In this document: in pieces, positions 24,073-33,332 of the stretch
Position numbering within the stretch: the first letter of the stretch is position 1
How the letters are laid out: each line of letters opens with the position of its first letter
Source of the DNA: JBBIPA01 sp963820495
Lineage (GTDB): Bacteria; Chloroflexota; Dehalococcoidia; GIF9; UBA5629
Direction: 5' to 3'
Length of the DNA: 64,000 nucleotides
Assembly (NCBI GenBank): GCA_963820495.1
Contig: CAWGAF010000001.1
Span: 434,001-498,000 of the forward strand
Translations under genes and position numbers: made by a program
The notes under the pieces: generated by a model
The model's input: the letters and a program-made list of their open reading frames with translations, nothing else
What the model was told of the DNA's origin: nothing
Databases searched by the model: none

Positions 24073-25329
24073 TTACCGTCTTACCTCGATATCTTCCAGC
24101 TCTTCTCCCATGGTCTCATGTGGCTTGGTGAATAGTATAAATACAATAGGGATAACCATGAACAAACCGGTAATAAGCCAGAAAAATTGCATGTCAGGGA
24201 AGGCTTTGAGTAGAGCGCTCATTGCTAAAGGCGCCAGTACGAATGTACCACGGCTGATTGTTGTTGTCCATCCCAGACAACTGCCACGTATTTCGGTGGG
24301 GAATATCTCGGGTATATAGACTACTATCCATGCGTAATTGAACATGAGGAAGAATAGTACTAGTGCTGGAGCAATTGGCAGTAATTCCCTCGGTAGAAAA
24401 CCAGTAAGCGCCAGGCTTAGAATTAGTCCGAAACAGCTGAAATAAAATGCTTTAATTCTGCCAATTTTGTCCATTACCCAACCAGCAGCTAACGCTCCCA
24501 GGATTGATGTAATACCCCCGACCCCAAGAAATAGTGACCACTCGTTGAGAGAGAATTTGTGGATATTCATGAAGTAATAACCTGCCCAGGTAACTGCTCT
24601 GGAAACAAAGAGCCATGATGCCCAAATAACCACCGATACTATAATATAGAAAATATCTTTACGTTTGATTACACCGATGCCGTAGGCGTGATTCTTTTTT
24701 ATTCCTAGCTTCCTGTCTTCTTTTATCTGGTAATATCTTCCTGTTTCTTTCATAAAAGGCCACATTGCCAAAGCCACAATGCCAATAAATATGGTGATAC
24801 CATATGCCCAGCGCCATCCCATCAACGGTATAATCAGGGGAGGTATGATCGCCGATAATGGGATCATACTGATGGCATACACTATCGTAAGTAGTTTGGC
24901 ACGTGATGCCGCCGGTGCTTCCTCTGACACGGGAATAGTCCAAGTGTTGGAAACCACAGCAAAGTTGATAAGACAATACACAACCATGAATGAGTGGAAC
25001 GTTGGAGTAAATTGAGTTACAGCAAAAGCAGACGATCCCATAAGAAGGATTAAAATGAGTATAGTGTACTTTCGACCAATGATGTCATTAAGCCCATTGA
25101 GTAGGAAAATGAAAAATGTTGGTATTAGGTATATTGTTTCCCAATTAGCGAACACCGGTGCCGACATATTGAATTCTTGGAGTATATACGGTTTTGCTGT
25201 TGCCTCAACCATACTGAGGTACCAGTCCATCAGGGCTACGATGCCCATGAAGGCAACCAGGTATATCAAATATCCTCGGTTTCGTATTAAGGTCTTGGTA
25301 TGCGTATTTTCCAGTGCACTTTGTCTCAT
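24073..25329 (-). CDS. MFS transporter
   Basis: 418 residues with 12 hydrophobic helices. Motif A appears as GLNDIIGRKYTIL after helix 2 and again as GWVMDKIGRIKAF after helix 8. The PEIFPTEIRG word near helix 10 is typical of the sugar or aromatic-acid porter branch. Substrate unknown. No regulator is adjacent, and it is read in the same direction as, but well separated from, the AEC transporter upstream. Confidence 0.92.
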   Translation of the reverse strand: MRQSALENTHTKTLIRNRGYLIYLVAFMGIVALMDWYLSMVEATAKPYILQEFNMSAPVFANWETIYLIPTFFIFLLNGLNDIIGRKYTILILILLMGSSAFAVTQFTPTFHSFMVVYCLINFAVVSNTWTIPVSEEAPAASRAKLLTIVYAISMIPLSAIIPPLIIPLMGWRWAYGITIFIGIVALAMWPFMKETGRYYQIKEDRKLGIKKNHAYGIGVIKRKDIFYIIVSVVIWASWLFVSRAVTWAGYYFMNIHKFSLNEWSLFLGVGGITSILGALAAGWVMDKIGRIKAFYFSCFGLILSLALTGFLPRELLPIAPALVLFFLMFNYAWIVVYIPEIFPTEIRGSCLGWTTTISRGTFVLAPLAMSALLKAFPDMQFFWLITGLFMVIPIVFILFTKPHETMGEELEDIEVRR

Positions 25330-25475
25330 TGAAAATCTTCTCTCTTCATTAAATATTTTACTGGCATAAGATTCGATGAAGTCTGCAAATTATAATTTAT
25401 GGTAGCCGAAAGCACAATTTTTGATGCCAATAACTGCTCATGCGCCTAAAATCTGCCAGAAAACTATCTTGACAA

Positions 25476-26435
25476 CTAGGGCATCGGGAAAAATCTGCTG
25501 AATAAGGTAAACATCACCGGAATAGAAATTATAGAGAAGATAAAGCTAGCCAAAATAAACTGATTTGTTATTGAAGTATTACCTCCCTCACGTTCCGCAA
25601 CTATGGGGATACCAGTAATAGGAGGCACTGCGCTTTCTAACAGTATTATCAGGGCTATATTGTAGTCAGGGCGTATTAACAATAACAAGCCGATAAATAC
25701 TAGAGGGAAAATTATATTTTTAACGAATACAAATTTGATTATTTCTTTAATATAAATTTTGCCCTTTCTCTGAAAGTCGATGTAAAGACTGCCTCCCAGT
25801 ATTATCATGAGCAATGGTGACGTCATCGCGCCCAGCATGTTAAAAATAGTGATAATAAAATCAGGGAGATATGTTTCTATTCCAGTTAATCTGATACCTA
25901 CTGCAAGTAAAGTTGCCACCAGCACCGGATTGATTATTCTCTGCAGATTAAATTTACGTTTTCCACTATCGTCATCTTTCTTCCTGAAAAAGAGATGAGC
26001 TGCGCTGAAAAACACAACTGGATGAAGGATAATAAAGATAAATAGCTGGACAATATATGGTGAGTTAGACCCAAAAAGACCAGCTATTACAATTAAAGGG
26101 AAAAAAATCCCGTTTTGAAAAAATAGACCCAGGGCAAATTCACTGCGTGTACTTTTTCGAGATATAAACATGAAGATCAAGGTAAGTACCAAAGCAACAG
26201 CCGCAAAAAACACCCACCACAAAGGTAGCTGCCACCAATCAGGGAATTGTTTGGGATTAAAATTTACTATTATGCCTGCGAAAACCACGCAAGGAAGAGC
26301 AATATCAATTGCCAGCCTGACCAGAAAGCCGATAACATTTTCAGATAATATGCCTCTCCTGAGGATCCAGAACCCCAGCACGCCTATGCCGATCATAGCT
26401 AAGACAGATTGAAATACAACATTAAATATATTCAT
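25476..26435 (-). CDS. AEC-family (auxin efflux carrier-like) transporter
   Basis: 319 residues with about ten hydrophobic helices in two inverted halves. Family words seen include LPCVVFAGIIVNF, MTSPLLMIILGGSLYID and the C-terminal ESAVPPITGIPIVAE. AEC proteins carry organic acids such as malate or malonate out or in. It lies 146 bases upstream of the leftward MFS gene, so the two could share a transcript. Confidence 0.92.
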   Translation of the reverse strand: MNIFNVVFQSVLAMIGIGVLGFWILRRGILSENVIGFLVRLAIDIALPCVVFAGIIVNFNPKQFPDWWQLPLWWVFFAAVALVLTLIFMFISRKSTRSEFALGLFFQNGIFFPLIVIAGLFGSNSPYIVQLFIFIILHPVVFFSAAHLFFRKKDDDSGKRKFNLQRIINPVLVATLLAVGIRLTGIETYLPDFIITIFNMLGAMTSPLLMIILGGSLYIDFQRKGKIYIKEIIKFVFVKNIIFPLVFIGLLLLIRPDYNIALIILLESAVPPITGIPIVAEREGGNTSITNQFILASFIFSIISIPVMFTLFSRFFPMP

Positions 26436-26524
26436 ATTTACTTACCTGCATGAAGCAGGCTTTGGGATGGCAACAAAGGCGAATGTGCGTTTATGTAAAA
26501 GACAACAGTTAACTAGTTTTCCTA

Positions 26525-27184
26525 CTAATTAGAATTTAAGCCAGAACCCAGGTAAATGCGTTCAGAACCTGGCCAGATTATACTCTTAATTTCTCCACTT
26601 AATGTCTTTTTAAATAATGAAGTTAAAGAATGTGCAGTATTTACACAGCTTTTTTCATCATAAATATCTGTATATCTTTCGCTACAATAGATATCTGTAT
26701 AACTGACCTGAAGTCTAATGCCCTCATCGATGGCCTTATCTGATACTGCAAATCCATGTATGTACATATTCATCGTTTGTTGTTCACTATTCCCATTGAT
26801 TGACGTATTATTTATCTTAATTGAACCAACGCCGTCTTGTGGTCTATTTGAAAAATAAAAACAACTAGCTATCGATTTATTTGGCGCAGAAACTTCAAAC
26901 ACCACACATCCCTCTATTTCTACATTCATAGCACGGCCAAAACCTATATTTTGGATTATAAGAGAAATATTAGGATTACACTGAACAACTGGACTTCCAG
27001 GGGTTTTGATAATTTCCAAGTTTGGTATAATTTCGTCGACTATTAGTTTCGGTTGTATTCTTAGTTTCTGTTCTTTTTTCGACATTCCTTTCTTTTGAAA
27101 TACATAGTAATAGGTTACCCCAACAATTGCGGCTACTAAAATAATTAGAATAAGCTCAGCTAAATTCATACTAATATTAACCAC
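26525..27184 (-). CDS. Membrane-anchored protein of unknown function
   Basis: 219 residues from a GTG with AGGAGG five bases before it. One transmembrane helix at about residues 8-29 is followed by a basic stretch (KKGMSKKEQKLR) and a beta-rich soluble domain that contains NISLIIQNIGFGRAMNVEIE, a pattern of Ig-like beta sandwiches. The soluble part is probably cytoplasmic or exported depending on topology. Not recognised. Confidence 0.7.
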   Translation of the reverse strand: MVNISMNLAELILIILVAAIVGVTYYYVFQKKGMSKKEQKLRIQPKLIVDEIIPNLEIIKTPGSPVVQCNPNISLIIQNIGFGRAMNVEIEGCVVFEVSAPNKSIASCFYFSNRPQDGVGSIKINNTSINGNSEQQTMNMYIHGFAVSDKAIDEGIRLQVSYTDIYCSERYTDIYDEKSCVNTAHSLTSLFKKTLSGEIKSIIWPGSERIYLGSGLNSN

Positions 27185-27597
27185 TTCATCCTCCTAATGG
27201 TTTCCATTTTATCATTGAAGGTTTTTTTTGTACAGCGCTTGTTAGCTTCACAACCTAACAAGCAATAAAGGTTGGGGTTACGTTTCTTATCTAAAAATTT
27301 CATAAACTCAATAAGAAATTTCTAATGTCAGACTTCAAATTTTTGAGCAGATGCTATGAGGTTTCTATATATCTCTGTTAATCAGGATGAAATTCTTATG
27401 AAAAAGTTTAGGTAGTTTAGAGATGACAACCCAAAATTGTACACCCCTTCTTGTTAAATTTGTTGGAGCACAAATTGAAAGGCGTTAAAGGAACAACCTA
27501 AAGAACAACATAGTGTGTCTAATGACACAGTAACTTAGCATGGCAGTACGGAAACTACCGAAGCTAAAATGAATTATATGCCCCACACCATTTGTTC
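27185..27597. other. Intergenic region with one hairpin
   Basis: GCTTGTTAG (27237-27245) pairs with CTAACAAGC (27255-27263). No T-tract is placed to make it a terminator for either flanking gene. The rest is AT-rich with no convincing ORF. Confidence 0.5.
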
Positions 27598-27837
27598 TTA
27601 AATGTTAGTCTTATAGTTGGGGCATTTGGGGGTAGTACAGTGTATTACAGGTAGTGCTCCGTCTAATACTTCCATCCTGCCACCGCATATTGGGCATTTT
27701 CTGCTCCCCATAACTCTCATATGTTTTGGAGTATTGCCATATTCCCGCCTGAGCAGGAGACGATAAACCACAAGCCCGGCAATTCCTACCAGACCCAGGA
27801 TCGCCAATCCACCCAATAACCCGATAAATACTTCCAT
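27598..27837 (-). CDS. Small membrane protein with zinc ribbon
   Basis: 79 residues. One glycine-rich transmembrane helix (about 4-26) is followed by a C-terminal ribbon CPICGG...HCTTPKCPNY. Proteins of this kind are common in Chloroflexota and archaea; the role is unknown. The start Met lies right after a hydrophobic-free leader with no good Shine-Dalgarno. Confidence 0.7.
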   Translation of the reverse strand: MEVFIGLLGGLAILGLVGIAGLVVYRLLLRREYGNTPKHMRVMGSRKCPICGGRMEVLDGALPVIHCTTPKCPNYKTNI

Positions 27838-28091
27838 TTAGAACCCACTTTCAACTATTCTAACAACTCAATATATCCTAATAGAATACCTTAATGGAGC
27901 AAATGCGATTAACCTTTTGGATAATTCTGGCGGACCTGTAGTTATTTCAACTTCGTATAGGCTATTTTTTACCGCAAGCTCGACTTGGAACAATACGATA
28001 CCACGCTATGCCCAAAATCAGGCAAAAATAGAAAATCGTTAGCGAATTCTTACAAAGGGAAGCTCGTGGAGCAACTATAGTGTGAGAGTCG

Positions 28092-28427
28092 TTAAACCTT
28101 GAATAGAAGAGCGTAGTTCCAGATTAACACAGCGGAGTAGAGTACGATGACGCCGGCAGCACCTCTTGCGGCAACCTTTGTGGAAAACCTGGACAGCAGA
28201 TAGATTAAAAGGACCGAGATAACGACACTGCTAACCTTTTCAAACAGGAATATATTATTCTTGATCAGTAGTGCCATGAGCGGGTTGCCTTCAGAGATGT
28301 AGCCATTGCCCACATACTTCTGAGTCAACAATGCATCCCATAACTGAAATCCCGCCGCAATGATAACCAGAAGCTTGAGATTCCATTTTTGAGCTATTTT
28401 ACTATTTTGAACTATTTTACTATACAA
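28092..28427 (-). CDS. DUF5658-like membrane protein
   Basis: 111 residues from a TTG with AGGAAG upstream. Three or four helices are present, and the words FQLWDALLTQKYVG and EGNPLMALL match the DUF5658 pattern in which a conserved Asp and an EANP-type motif face each other in the membrane. Function is not known. Confidence 0.75.
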   Translation of the reverse strand: MYSKIVQNSKIAQKWNLKLLVIIAAGFQLWDALLTQKYVGNGYISEGNPLMALLIKNNIFLFEKVSSVVISVLLIYLLSRFSTKVAARGAAGVIVLYSAVLIWNYALLFKV

Positions 28428-28528
28428 GATTAGTCTTCCTGCATAGACTGCCTATTACCAAAGAACTAGGACAAAAGTACTGCCTGCTATTATGCCTCAA
28501 TCTAAATGGTAAAGTCAATAGTCCGCAA

Positions 28529-29460
28529 TGTTTCCGTAGAAATCCGACAGTCCATGTAAAATCATGGACATGCAAAACAGGACATTAATAACACTTTGCT
28601 GGGAGTTATATGAACAAGGAATTCCTAAGGTACACATTGCTAAAAGGCTGGATAAAAATCGCGAGACCATACATATCTGGATACAGAACATCAAAGAACA
28701 TGGACTTCTCTCATTCCTGGATAACTACGAGCAATCCAAGAAAGGTGAGAGGAAAAGAAGGCAAGTAGACCCGCTAGTAAAGAGATTAGTCTGGGAAATC
28801 AGGGAGCGCGAATACTATTGTTGTGGTCAGAAGATTCAATATTATTTAGAGCTTGAACGTGGTATCCACCTCTCGGTTCCTAAGATATATGAGATACTAG
28901 CGGAGAAATATTTAATTCGGTCCAAATGGAAGAAAAATAAAGTGAGAGGATTGATACCAAAAGCATCAATGCCCAGAGAAGTAATTCAGATGGATACAAT
29001 TGATTTCGGGGACATTTATGCATTCACTGCGATAGACATTTTTACCAGAGAGGCAGATATTCTATTAGCTCCGGAGCTCACTGCCAGGTACGGTTCCAGA
29101 TTTCTAGTTAAGAGTATGAAGAGGAGATTTGGGCAGCATGTGCATCTTATTCAGACTGATGGCGGTCCAGAGTTTAAGGCAGACTTCCTCATGCATGTAC
29201 ATTCTTTCTGTGATCGTCACAGGGTAGCTAGGCCATATCGTAAAAATGAACAATCTTATATTGAGAGTTTCAACAGAACGGTAAGAAAAGAGTGCCTGGG
29301 CTGGTCAAAATATCGTGCTAAACAATTGCCTGAGTGCATAGAAATGGTAGAATCTTTCCTGAAGCGCTATCATTATCATCGTCCACATATGAGCTTAGGG
29401 ATGAAGCCACCATTACAAAGATTAAAGAAGGAGGTAGACTGTCGGATATTTACGGAGAAT
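28529..29460 (+). mobile_element. IS481-like insertion sequence
   Basis: Imperfect terminal inverted repeats flank the transposase: TCCGTAGAAATCCGACAGTC at 28533-28552 and GACTGTCGGATATTTACGGA at 29437-29456 (17-18 of 20 match when inverted). The element is about 930 bases long, the size expected for a one-gene IS. I could not identify a clear target duplication. Confidence 0.75.
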
Positions 29461-29463
29461 TAA
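28564..29463 (+). CDS. IS481-family transposase (integrase core)
   Basis: 299 residues. An N-terminal HTH region (IPKVHIAKRLDKNRETIHIW) is followed by an rve/DDE domain: first Asp in IQMDTIDFG, second in IQTDGGPEF, Glu in EQSYIESFNRTVRKECL. The C-terminal YHYHRPHMSLGMKPP is the IS481/IS3-type ending. Full length and apparently intact. The reading frame ends a few bases beyond the right inverted repeat. Confidence 0.9.
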   Translation: MDMQNRTLITLCWELYEQGIPKVHIAKRLDKNRETIHIWIQNIKEHGLLSFLDNYEQSKKGERKRRQVDPLVKRLVWEIREREYYCCGQKIQYYLELERGIHLSVPKIYEILAEKYLIRSKWKKNKVRGLIPKASMPREVIQMDTIDFGDIYAFTAIDIFTREADILLAPELTARYGSRFLVKSMKRRFGQHVHLIQTDGGPEFKADFLMHVHSFCDRHRVARPYRKNEQSYIESFNRTVRKECLGWSKYRAKQLPECIEMVESFLKRYHYHRPHMSLGMKPPLQRLKKEVDCRIFTEN

Positions 29464-29505
29464 GCGTAGTCAAGTGGCTTGACAACCCATGCCTCGTCAA
29501 CTAAG

Positions 29506-30321
29506 ATGCTCACCATGAAATCAAACTTTCTCCATCGGCGATGGCTCCAAGTTTTTATAGTGGGGCTCCTTCTTTTTATCATAACTGACGTGGCTCTCAG
29601 GATAACCGGCAATCCCAATTATTTCCCCACCGTCCTCCTCTTAGGTGCCTTTTTGGTGCCTGTTACCTTTGTCATATATTTCTATGAACACGTACGAGAT
29701 CGTGATATCTCACAACCTCTATTGACCACAACTTTCATAGTAGGAGGACTGATAGGTCTCGCTGCTGCTGGTTTGCTCGAATATGGAACCCTGCAAAAGC
29801 TCAGCATTACTGGATTGTTTGGTGTTGGGTTAATAGAAGAAATTGCCAAACTGCTATTTCCCATCGCAATGTACATCGGATGGCGTTATCGGCATGAAGC
29901 TGATGGCCTACTTTTTGGCATAGCTGCTGGCATGGGCTTTGCTGCCTTTGAGACCATGGGCTATGGCTTGGTTTCTCTAATACAATCTGGTGGCAATGTC
30001 ACTCTCCTGGAACAGGTATTCATTATTCGTGGTTTACTATCTCCCGCTGGGCACGCTGCCTGGACCGGCTTTGTCTGCGCCATACTGTGGCACGAACGCC
30101 AGAAAAAAGGGCATGTTGTAGTGAACTTGGCTGTTGTCGGAGCATTTATCCTCGCCGTGATACTCCATTCACTATGGGATATAATTTTCAGCATCGGTGC
30201 CTTAATACCTTCCGCATTTATACTTACTATAATTGGTAATATAGTAGTTGCCGTCATAAGTCTAGCTCTTGTCATCTGGCGATTTCGAAAGGCACGAGGC
30301 CCAATACAGAAAACAGTTTGA
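29506..30321 (+). CDS. PrsW-family intramembrane metalloprotease
   Basis: 271 residues from the ATG of MLTMKSNFL; a TTG at 29479 or ATG at 29515 are alternatives. Eight or so helices hold the PrsW residues: EEIAKLLFP, GFAAFETMGY and two conserved His (SPAGHAAWTGF, ILHSLWDI). PrsW in Bacillus cleaves an anti-sigma factor, but distant members have other roles. The IS481-like element ends 45 bases upstream and may have displaced the original promoter. Confidence 0.9.
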   Translation: MLTMKSNFLHRRWLQVFIVGLLLFIITDVALRITGNPNYFPTVLLLGAFLVPVTFVIYFYEHVRDRDISQPLLTTTFIVGGLIGLAAAGLLEYGTLQKLSITGLFGVGLIEEIAKLLFPIAMYIGWRYRHEADGLLFGIAAGMGFAAFETMGYGLVSLIQSGGNVTLLEQVFIIRGLLSPAGHAAWTGFVCAILWHERQKKGHVVVNLAVVGAFILAVILHSLWDIIFSIGALIPSAFILTIIGNIVVAVISLALVIWRFRKARGPIQKTV

Positions 30322-30371
30322 ACTAGATGCATTATAGAAATGCAGCTATGAGGCTATGATTTAAAAGAAAA

Positions 30372-31088
30372 CTAAAGGTGCGCAAGTAATTCAGGAAGGG
30401 CTCGAATACGAAGGCAATCTTTTATCTCAGGATATAAATCAAAGCGGTCAATTAATACCGGAGTAATACCTGCTCCTCTAGCACCAACTATATCCACCTC
30501 ATATTGGTCCCCTACATGAATAGCCGCAGATGAAATCAAACCCGCCTTTTCTAAAGCTAGTAGAAAAATAGCTGGATCGGGCTTATCGGTTCCGGCTTCC
30601 TCAGAAGTAACAGTGAAGTCAAGGTATGGTTCCAGACCCAGCTTACGATGTATTGAAATTGCATCTTTACTGGCATTAGTAATTAAACCCAACTTAAGAT
30701 GGCGCTCCTTTAGAGTTTTGAAGGTTGGCAGCACATCATCGAAGAGTACGAATTGCGTACGGCTAAAAACCTGTGGCCACTCCTTGACTATTTGAGGAAT
30801 TAGTTCCTGGTCAACCTTACAGCCTGCTTCATCCAGCATTATTTCAGCGTAGCGGATATAGGCTTGACCCTGCTCTTCAGGACTTCTCTTAGTCACTGGC
30901 GAGCGAACAACCTCGGCAAAGAAATACTTATCAGCAGCCAGAATACCAGGGAACAACCTGGACGGAGCAATATCAATGCCAAATTTATGCAGCACCTGAC
31001 TGTGCAGCTCTTCACGCGGGGGTTCATAAAGTGCCAGGGTATTGAACCAATCAAAAAATACTGCTTTAATTAAACTGGAATTTCCCAT
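30372..31088 (-). CDS. HAD-superfamily hydrolase
   Basis: 238 residues. Motif I is FFDWFNTLALY, with Asp as nucleophile but Phe where most phosphatases have the second Asp. Motif II is ITNAS, the motif III Lys is in GTDKPDPAIF, and motif IV is HVGDQYEVDIVGARGAG. The overall build is the 2-haloacid dehalogenase/beta-phosphoglucomutase-like group with a helical cap. Loss of the second Asp makes classical phosphatase activity doubtful. The substrate is unknown. Confidence 0.9.
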   Translation of the reverse strand: MGNSSLIKAVFFDWFNTLALYEPPREELHSQVLHKFGIDIAPSRLFPGILAADKYFFAEVVRSPVTKRSPEEQGQAYIRYAEIMLDEAGCKVDQELIPQIVKEWPQVFSRTQFVLFDDVLPTFKTLKERHLKLGLITNASKDAISIHRKLGLEPYLDFTVTSEEAGTDKPDPAIFLLALEKAGLISSAAIHVGDQYEVDIVGARGAGITPVLIDRFDLYPEIKDCLRIRALPELLAHL

Positions 31089-31130
31089 ATAAATGCTTTA
31101 GCCATGTTACTCCGCTGTTTGCTGGTTGTC

Positions 31131-31136
31131 AATTGT
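31131..31136. repeat. Target-site duplication, left
   Basis: AATTGT directly precedes the left inverted repeat and recurs directly after the right one at 33953-33958. Confidence 0.75.
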
Positions 31137-31146
31137 GGGTAGTGGT

Positions 31147-31995
31147 CTAGTTTGAATCAGAAAAAATTTTGTTATCTATTAAGGCGATGATTTCTTCTAG
31201 CGTCCAAGCATGATTAGCAATACCCGCAGCCATTGCTGGCGTTGTGCCTAGTGTCTTATGAATCCTAGCAAAGTTATAGTACATGAAATGTAAAGCTACA
31301 GCCCATTTAAGATTATCTATTTTCTTTGAGAACGCATTAGTCAACCGAGTAAATCGTCTCATGTTCATACGCATGGTAAGATTCTGTCGTTCCACATAGC
31401 TAGTTGATATCTTTGCTTTGTCTGGATTTCCCTTTATGATATGCTTCTCAGCCCCTATACATTCAGACGGACTGTAGCGTTTCTCATTATCAGGTTCAGC
31501 ACCATATAGCTTGACTAACATAGCATAATCAATATCATTACCGAATACATCATCCACAGCATCTAAATATTTTTTATGACCGTCTGTAGTCAGTTGAACC
31601 CTATTAGCTATTCTACGCTTTAAATCACTCATAAATTGATAGGCATAATTGGCCGTCCTTGAACCAACAAGCCAACAGGGAACTAACTTAGTGTCCGCAT
31701 CAATAGCAACATAAGTCCAAACATCGCCATAACCAAACTTACCTCGCTTGTTCTTTGGTAAGTTGTCCTGTTTGGCATAGCAAAATGACCATATTTCATC
31801 GCATTGTATTCTGTGACAATTAAGATTTTTTAGAGTTTTATATTGGTATCTATAGCAAGCAGTACCAAGCTCAACAAGCAGGCGTGTTACCGTAACTCTT
31901 GCTGCTCCTGTCATGCGACAAGTAGCACGAATAGAGTTACCTTCAACTAAAGCTGCTATTACTTCTTTTCTTTGCCTAATGCTTAACTTGTTCAC
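31147..31995 (-). CDS. IS1-family-like transposase
   Basis: 282 residues. An HTH region (GNSIRATCRMTGAARVTVTRL) lies at about 19-40, then the catalytic core IQCDEIWSFCYAK, YVAIDADTKLVPCW, LTTDGHKKYLDAV and the YVERQNLTMRMNMRRFTR Glu region. These are the marks of the IS1/DDE_Tnp_IS1 group. The TAG stop lies inside the left inverted repeat. Frame and catalytic residues look intact, so the element may be active. Confidence 0.9.
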   Translation of the reverse strand: MNKLSIRQRKEVIAALVEGNSIRATCRMTGAARVTVTRLLVELGTACYRYQYKTLKNLNCHRIQCDEIWSFCYAKQDNLPKNKRGKFGYGDVWTYVAIDADTKLVPCWLVGSRTANYAYQFMSDLKRRIANRVQLTTDGHKKYLDAVDDVFGNDIDYAMLVKLYGAEPDNEKRYSPSECIGAEKHIIKGNPDKAKISTSYVERQNLTMRMNMRRFTRLTNAFSKKIDNLKWAVALHFMYYNFARIHKTLGTTPAMAAGIANHAWTLEEIIALIDNKIFSDSN

Positions 31996-32059
31996 GCTCT
32001 TATTGTACTTGAGCGGTCAAGCATTGTCAAGAGGATAAAAGGTTAATTTGGAAAATTTT

Positions 32060-32464
32060 TTAAATGTTTAAATATCTTTTGGATTCATCTGGATATTGCT
32101 TACTTAATTCATCCAGTATTTCTGTCGGTATAAATTGTGATTGGAAAGCTCCTATGATAATTTTCTTTGTATGATATACACTACAAAATAAATAATCATT
32201 AGGCTTACGTCTTGCTTTATCTATTAATTTCTTAACTGGAATAATTTGAGCATTTGCGTAATTCACTGTTGTTTTTTTCTTAAACAATAGTTTATCGTCT
32301 TTGGGTTTAAACGTTACCATCCATTCTTTCCAATATGTTGCAGAAGTAAAATTTATTAAAACAACATTATGTTTTTCATTTGGCTTTGTAAGTATTATAT
32401 AGCGATGACCCTCACCACTGTCATCAAGGCAAAGAGTATCCCCAACTTTGCCAGTGAAAGGCAT
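32060..32464 (-). CDS. Putative toxin of a Panacea-type toxin-antitoxin pair
   Basis: 134 residues. The protein opens MPFTGKVGDTLCLDDSGEGH, then strands RYIILTK and VVLINFTS, like the first barrel strands of PemK/MazF-type proteins, but I cannot make a firm family match. It starts one base after the stop of the Panacea-domain gene, so translation is coupled, antitoxin first. Its toxin role rests on this context. It lies inside the IS1-like element. Confidence 0.6.
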   Translation of the reverse strand: MPFTGKVGDTLCLDDSGEGHRYIILTKPNEKHNVVLINFTSATYWKEWMVTFKPKDDKLLFKKKTTVNYANAQIIPVKKLIDKARRKPNDYLFCSVYHTKKIIIGAFQSQFIPTEILDELSKQYPDESKRYLNI

Positions 32465-32465
32465 A

Positions 32466-33209
32466 TCATTTCGTCATTTCTTTTAAGCGTTTTAATTCGC
32501 TTAGGTCTTTTTCAAATTCTTTAATTTGTTCCGGTGTTTTACCTAGTATTCGCAGCAATTCAGCATATGGGATTTTAATGCTAGAACTTCCTGGGTCTTT
32601 CCATTCTGGTGTTATTTCAGGATTATGGTGTTCATCAAATAACTGTGCCGGTGTTTTATGTTTGTTTTCCTCAAAAACTTCTTTAATAAGAGATATTTCT
32701 GCTCTTGACAATTTACCATTTCCGCATTCTTTAATTAGGTGGACGTTATTATTCGCAGAAGTCTTTAGATGTTCTCTCCAAAATGATTTAACTCCTTGAT
32801 TTTCTAATTTTGCTTTATTCAGAGCTTTACTTACAACTTGTCCATGAGGCATCGAAAATAAATCATCAAATGTAACAGGGCGCATCCAGCGATTTAATGC
32901 TTCCCTTTCAATACCATATAAGAGTTTTATGCATTTCGCATAATCCATTTCGCCACCATTCAGTTCAACTAAGAGACAAGCTGCTTGCGTTGCCTTAATT
33001 TCATCATATAAAGAATACTTATCCCATCTAGTCTGTGCTGCCTTTTCCGCTATCTCTCTGCGTCGCTCTGGGGTTAGCATTTCTGCTCTTCTTTGCCCAC
33101 CCTTTAATCCTCCAAGTCTGCCTAATTCTACAGCAGCAGGATTTTTTATGATGGGCGTTTCATCTGTGGCTTTGTTCACAATGCGTGCTGCTAATCTATT
33201 CGTGTCCAT
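32466..33209 (-). CDS. Panacea (DUF4065)-domain antitoxin-like protein
   Basis: 247 residues. Residues about 25-65 form a basic LGRLGGLKGGQRRAEML and RREIAEKAAQTRW region, probably nucleic-acid binding. Residues about 85-245 match the Panacea/SocA fold: MDYAKCIKLLYGIEREAL, FSMPHGQVVSKAL, NGKLSRAEISLIKEVF and the C-terminal PEW. Panacea domains neutralise diverse toxins by direct binding. The gene heads the two-gene operon within the IS1-like element. Confidence 0.82.
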   Translation of the reverse strand: MDTNRLAARIVNKATDETPIIKNPAAVELGRLGGLKGGQRRAEMLTPERRREIAEKAAQTRWDKYSLYDEIKATQAACLLVELNGGEMDYAKCIKLLYGIEREALNRWMRPVTFDDLFSMPHGQVVSKALNKAKLENQGVKSFWREHLKTSANNNVHLIKECGNGKLSRAEISLIKEVFEENKHKTPAQLFDEHHNPEITPEWKDPGSSSIKIPYAELLRILGKTPEQIKEFEKDLSELKRLKEMTK

Positions 33210-33332
33210 ATTGCGCCTCCTTTACTTGACCGCTTAGGCATATTTTGATTATGCCATAGATTTAATGTTTTGTCTAGTGGTCATTGACAAGAGATTACCC
33301 AGTGTTATAATTCGACTAGGGCGAGACGAATT

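Noticed and set aside
27237..27263. Hairpin as a terminator
   Set aside because: No T-tract on the strand of either neighbouring gene.
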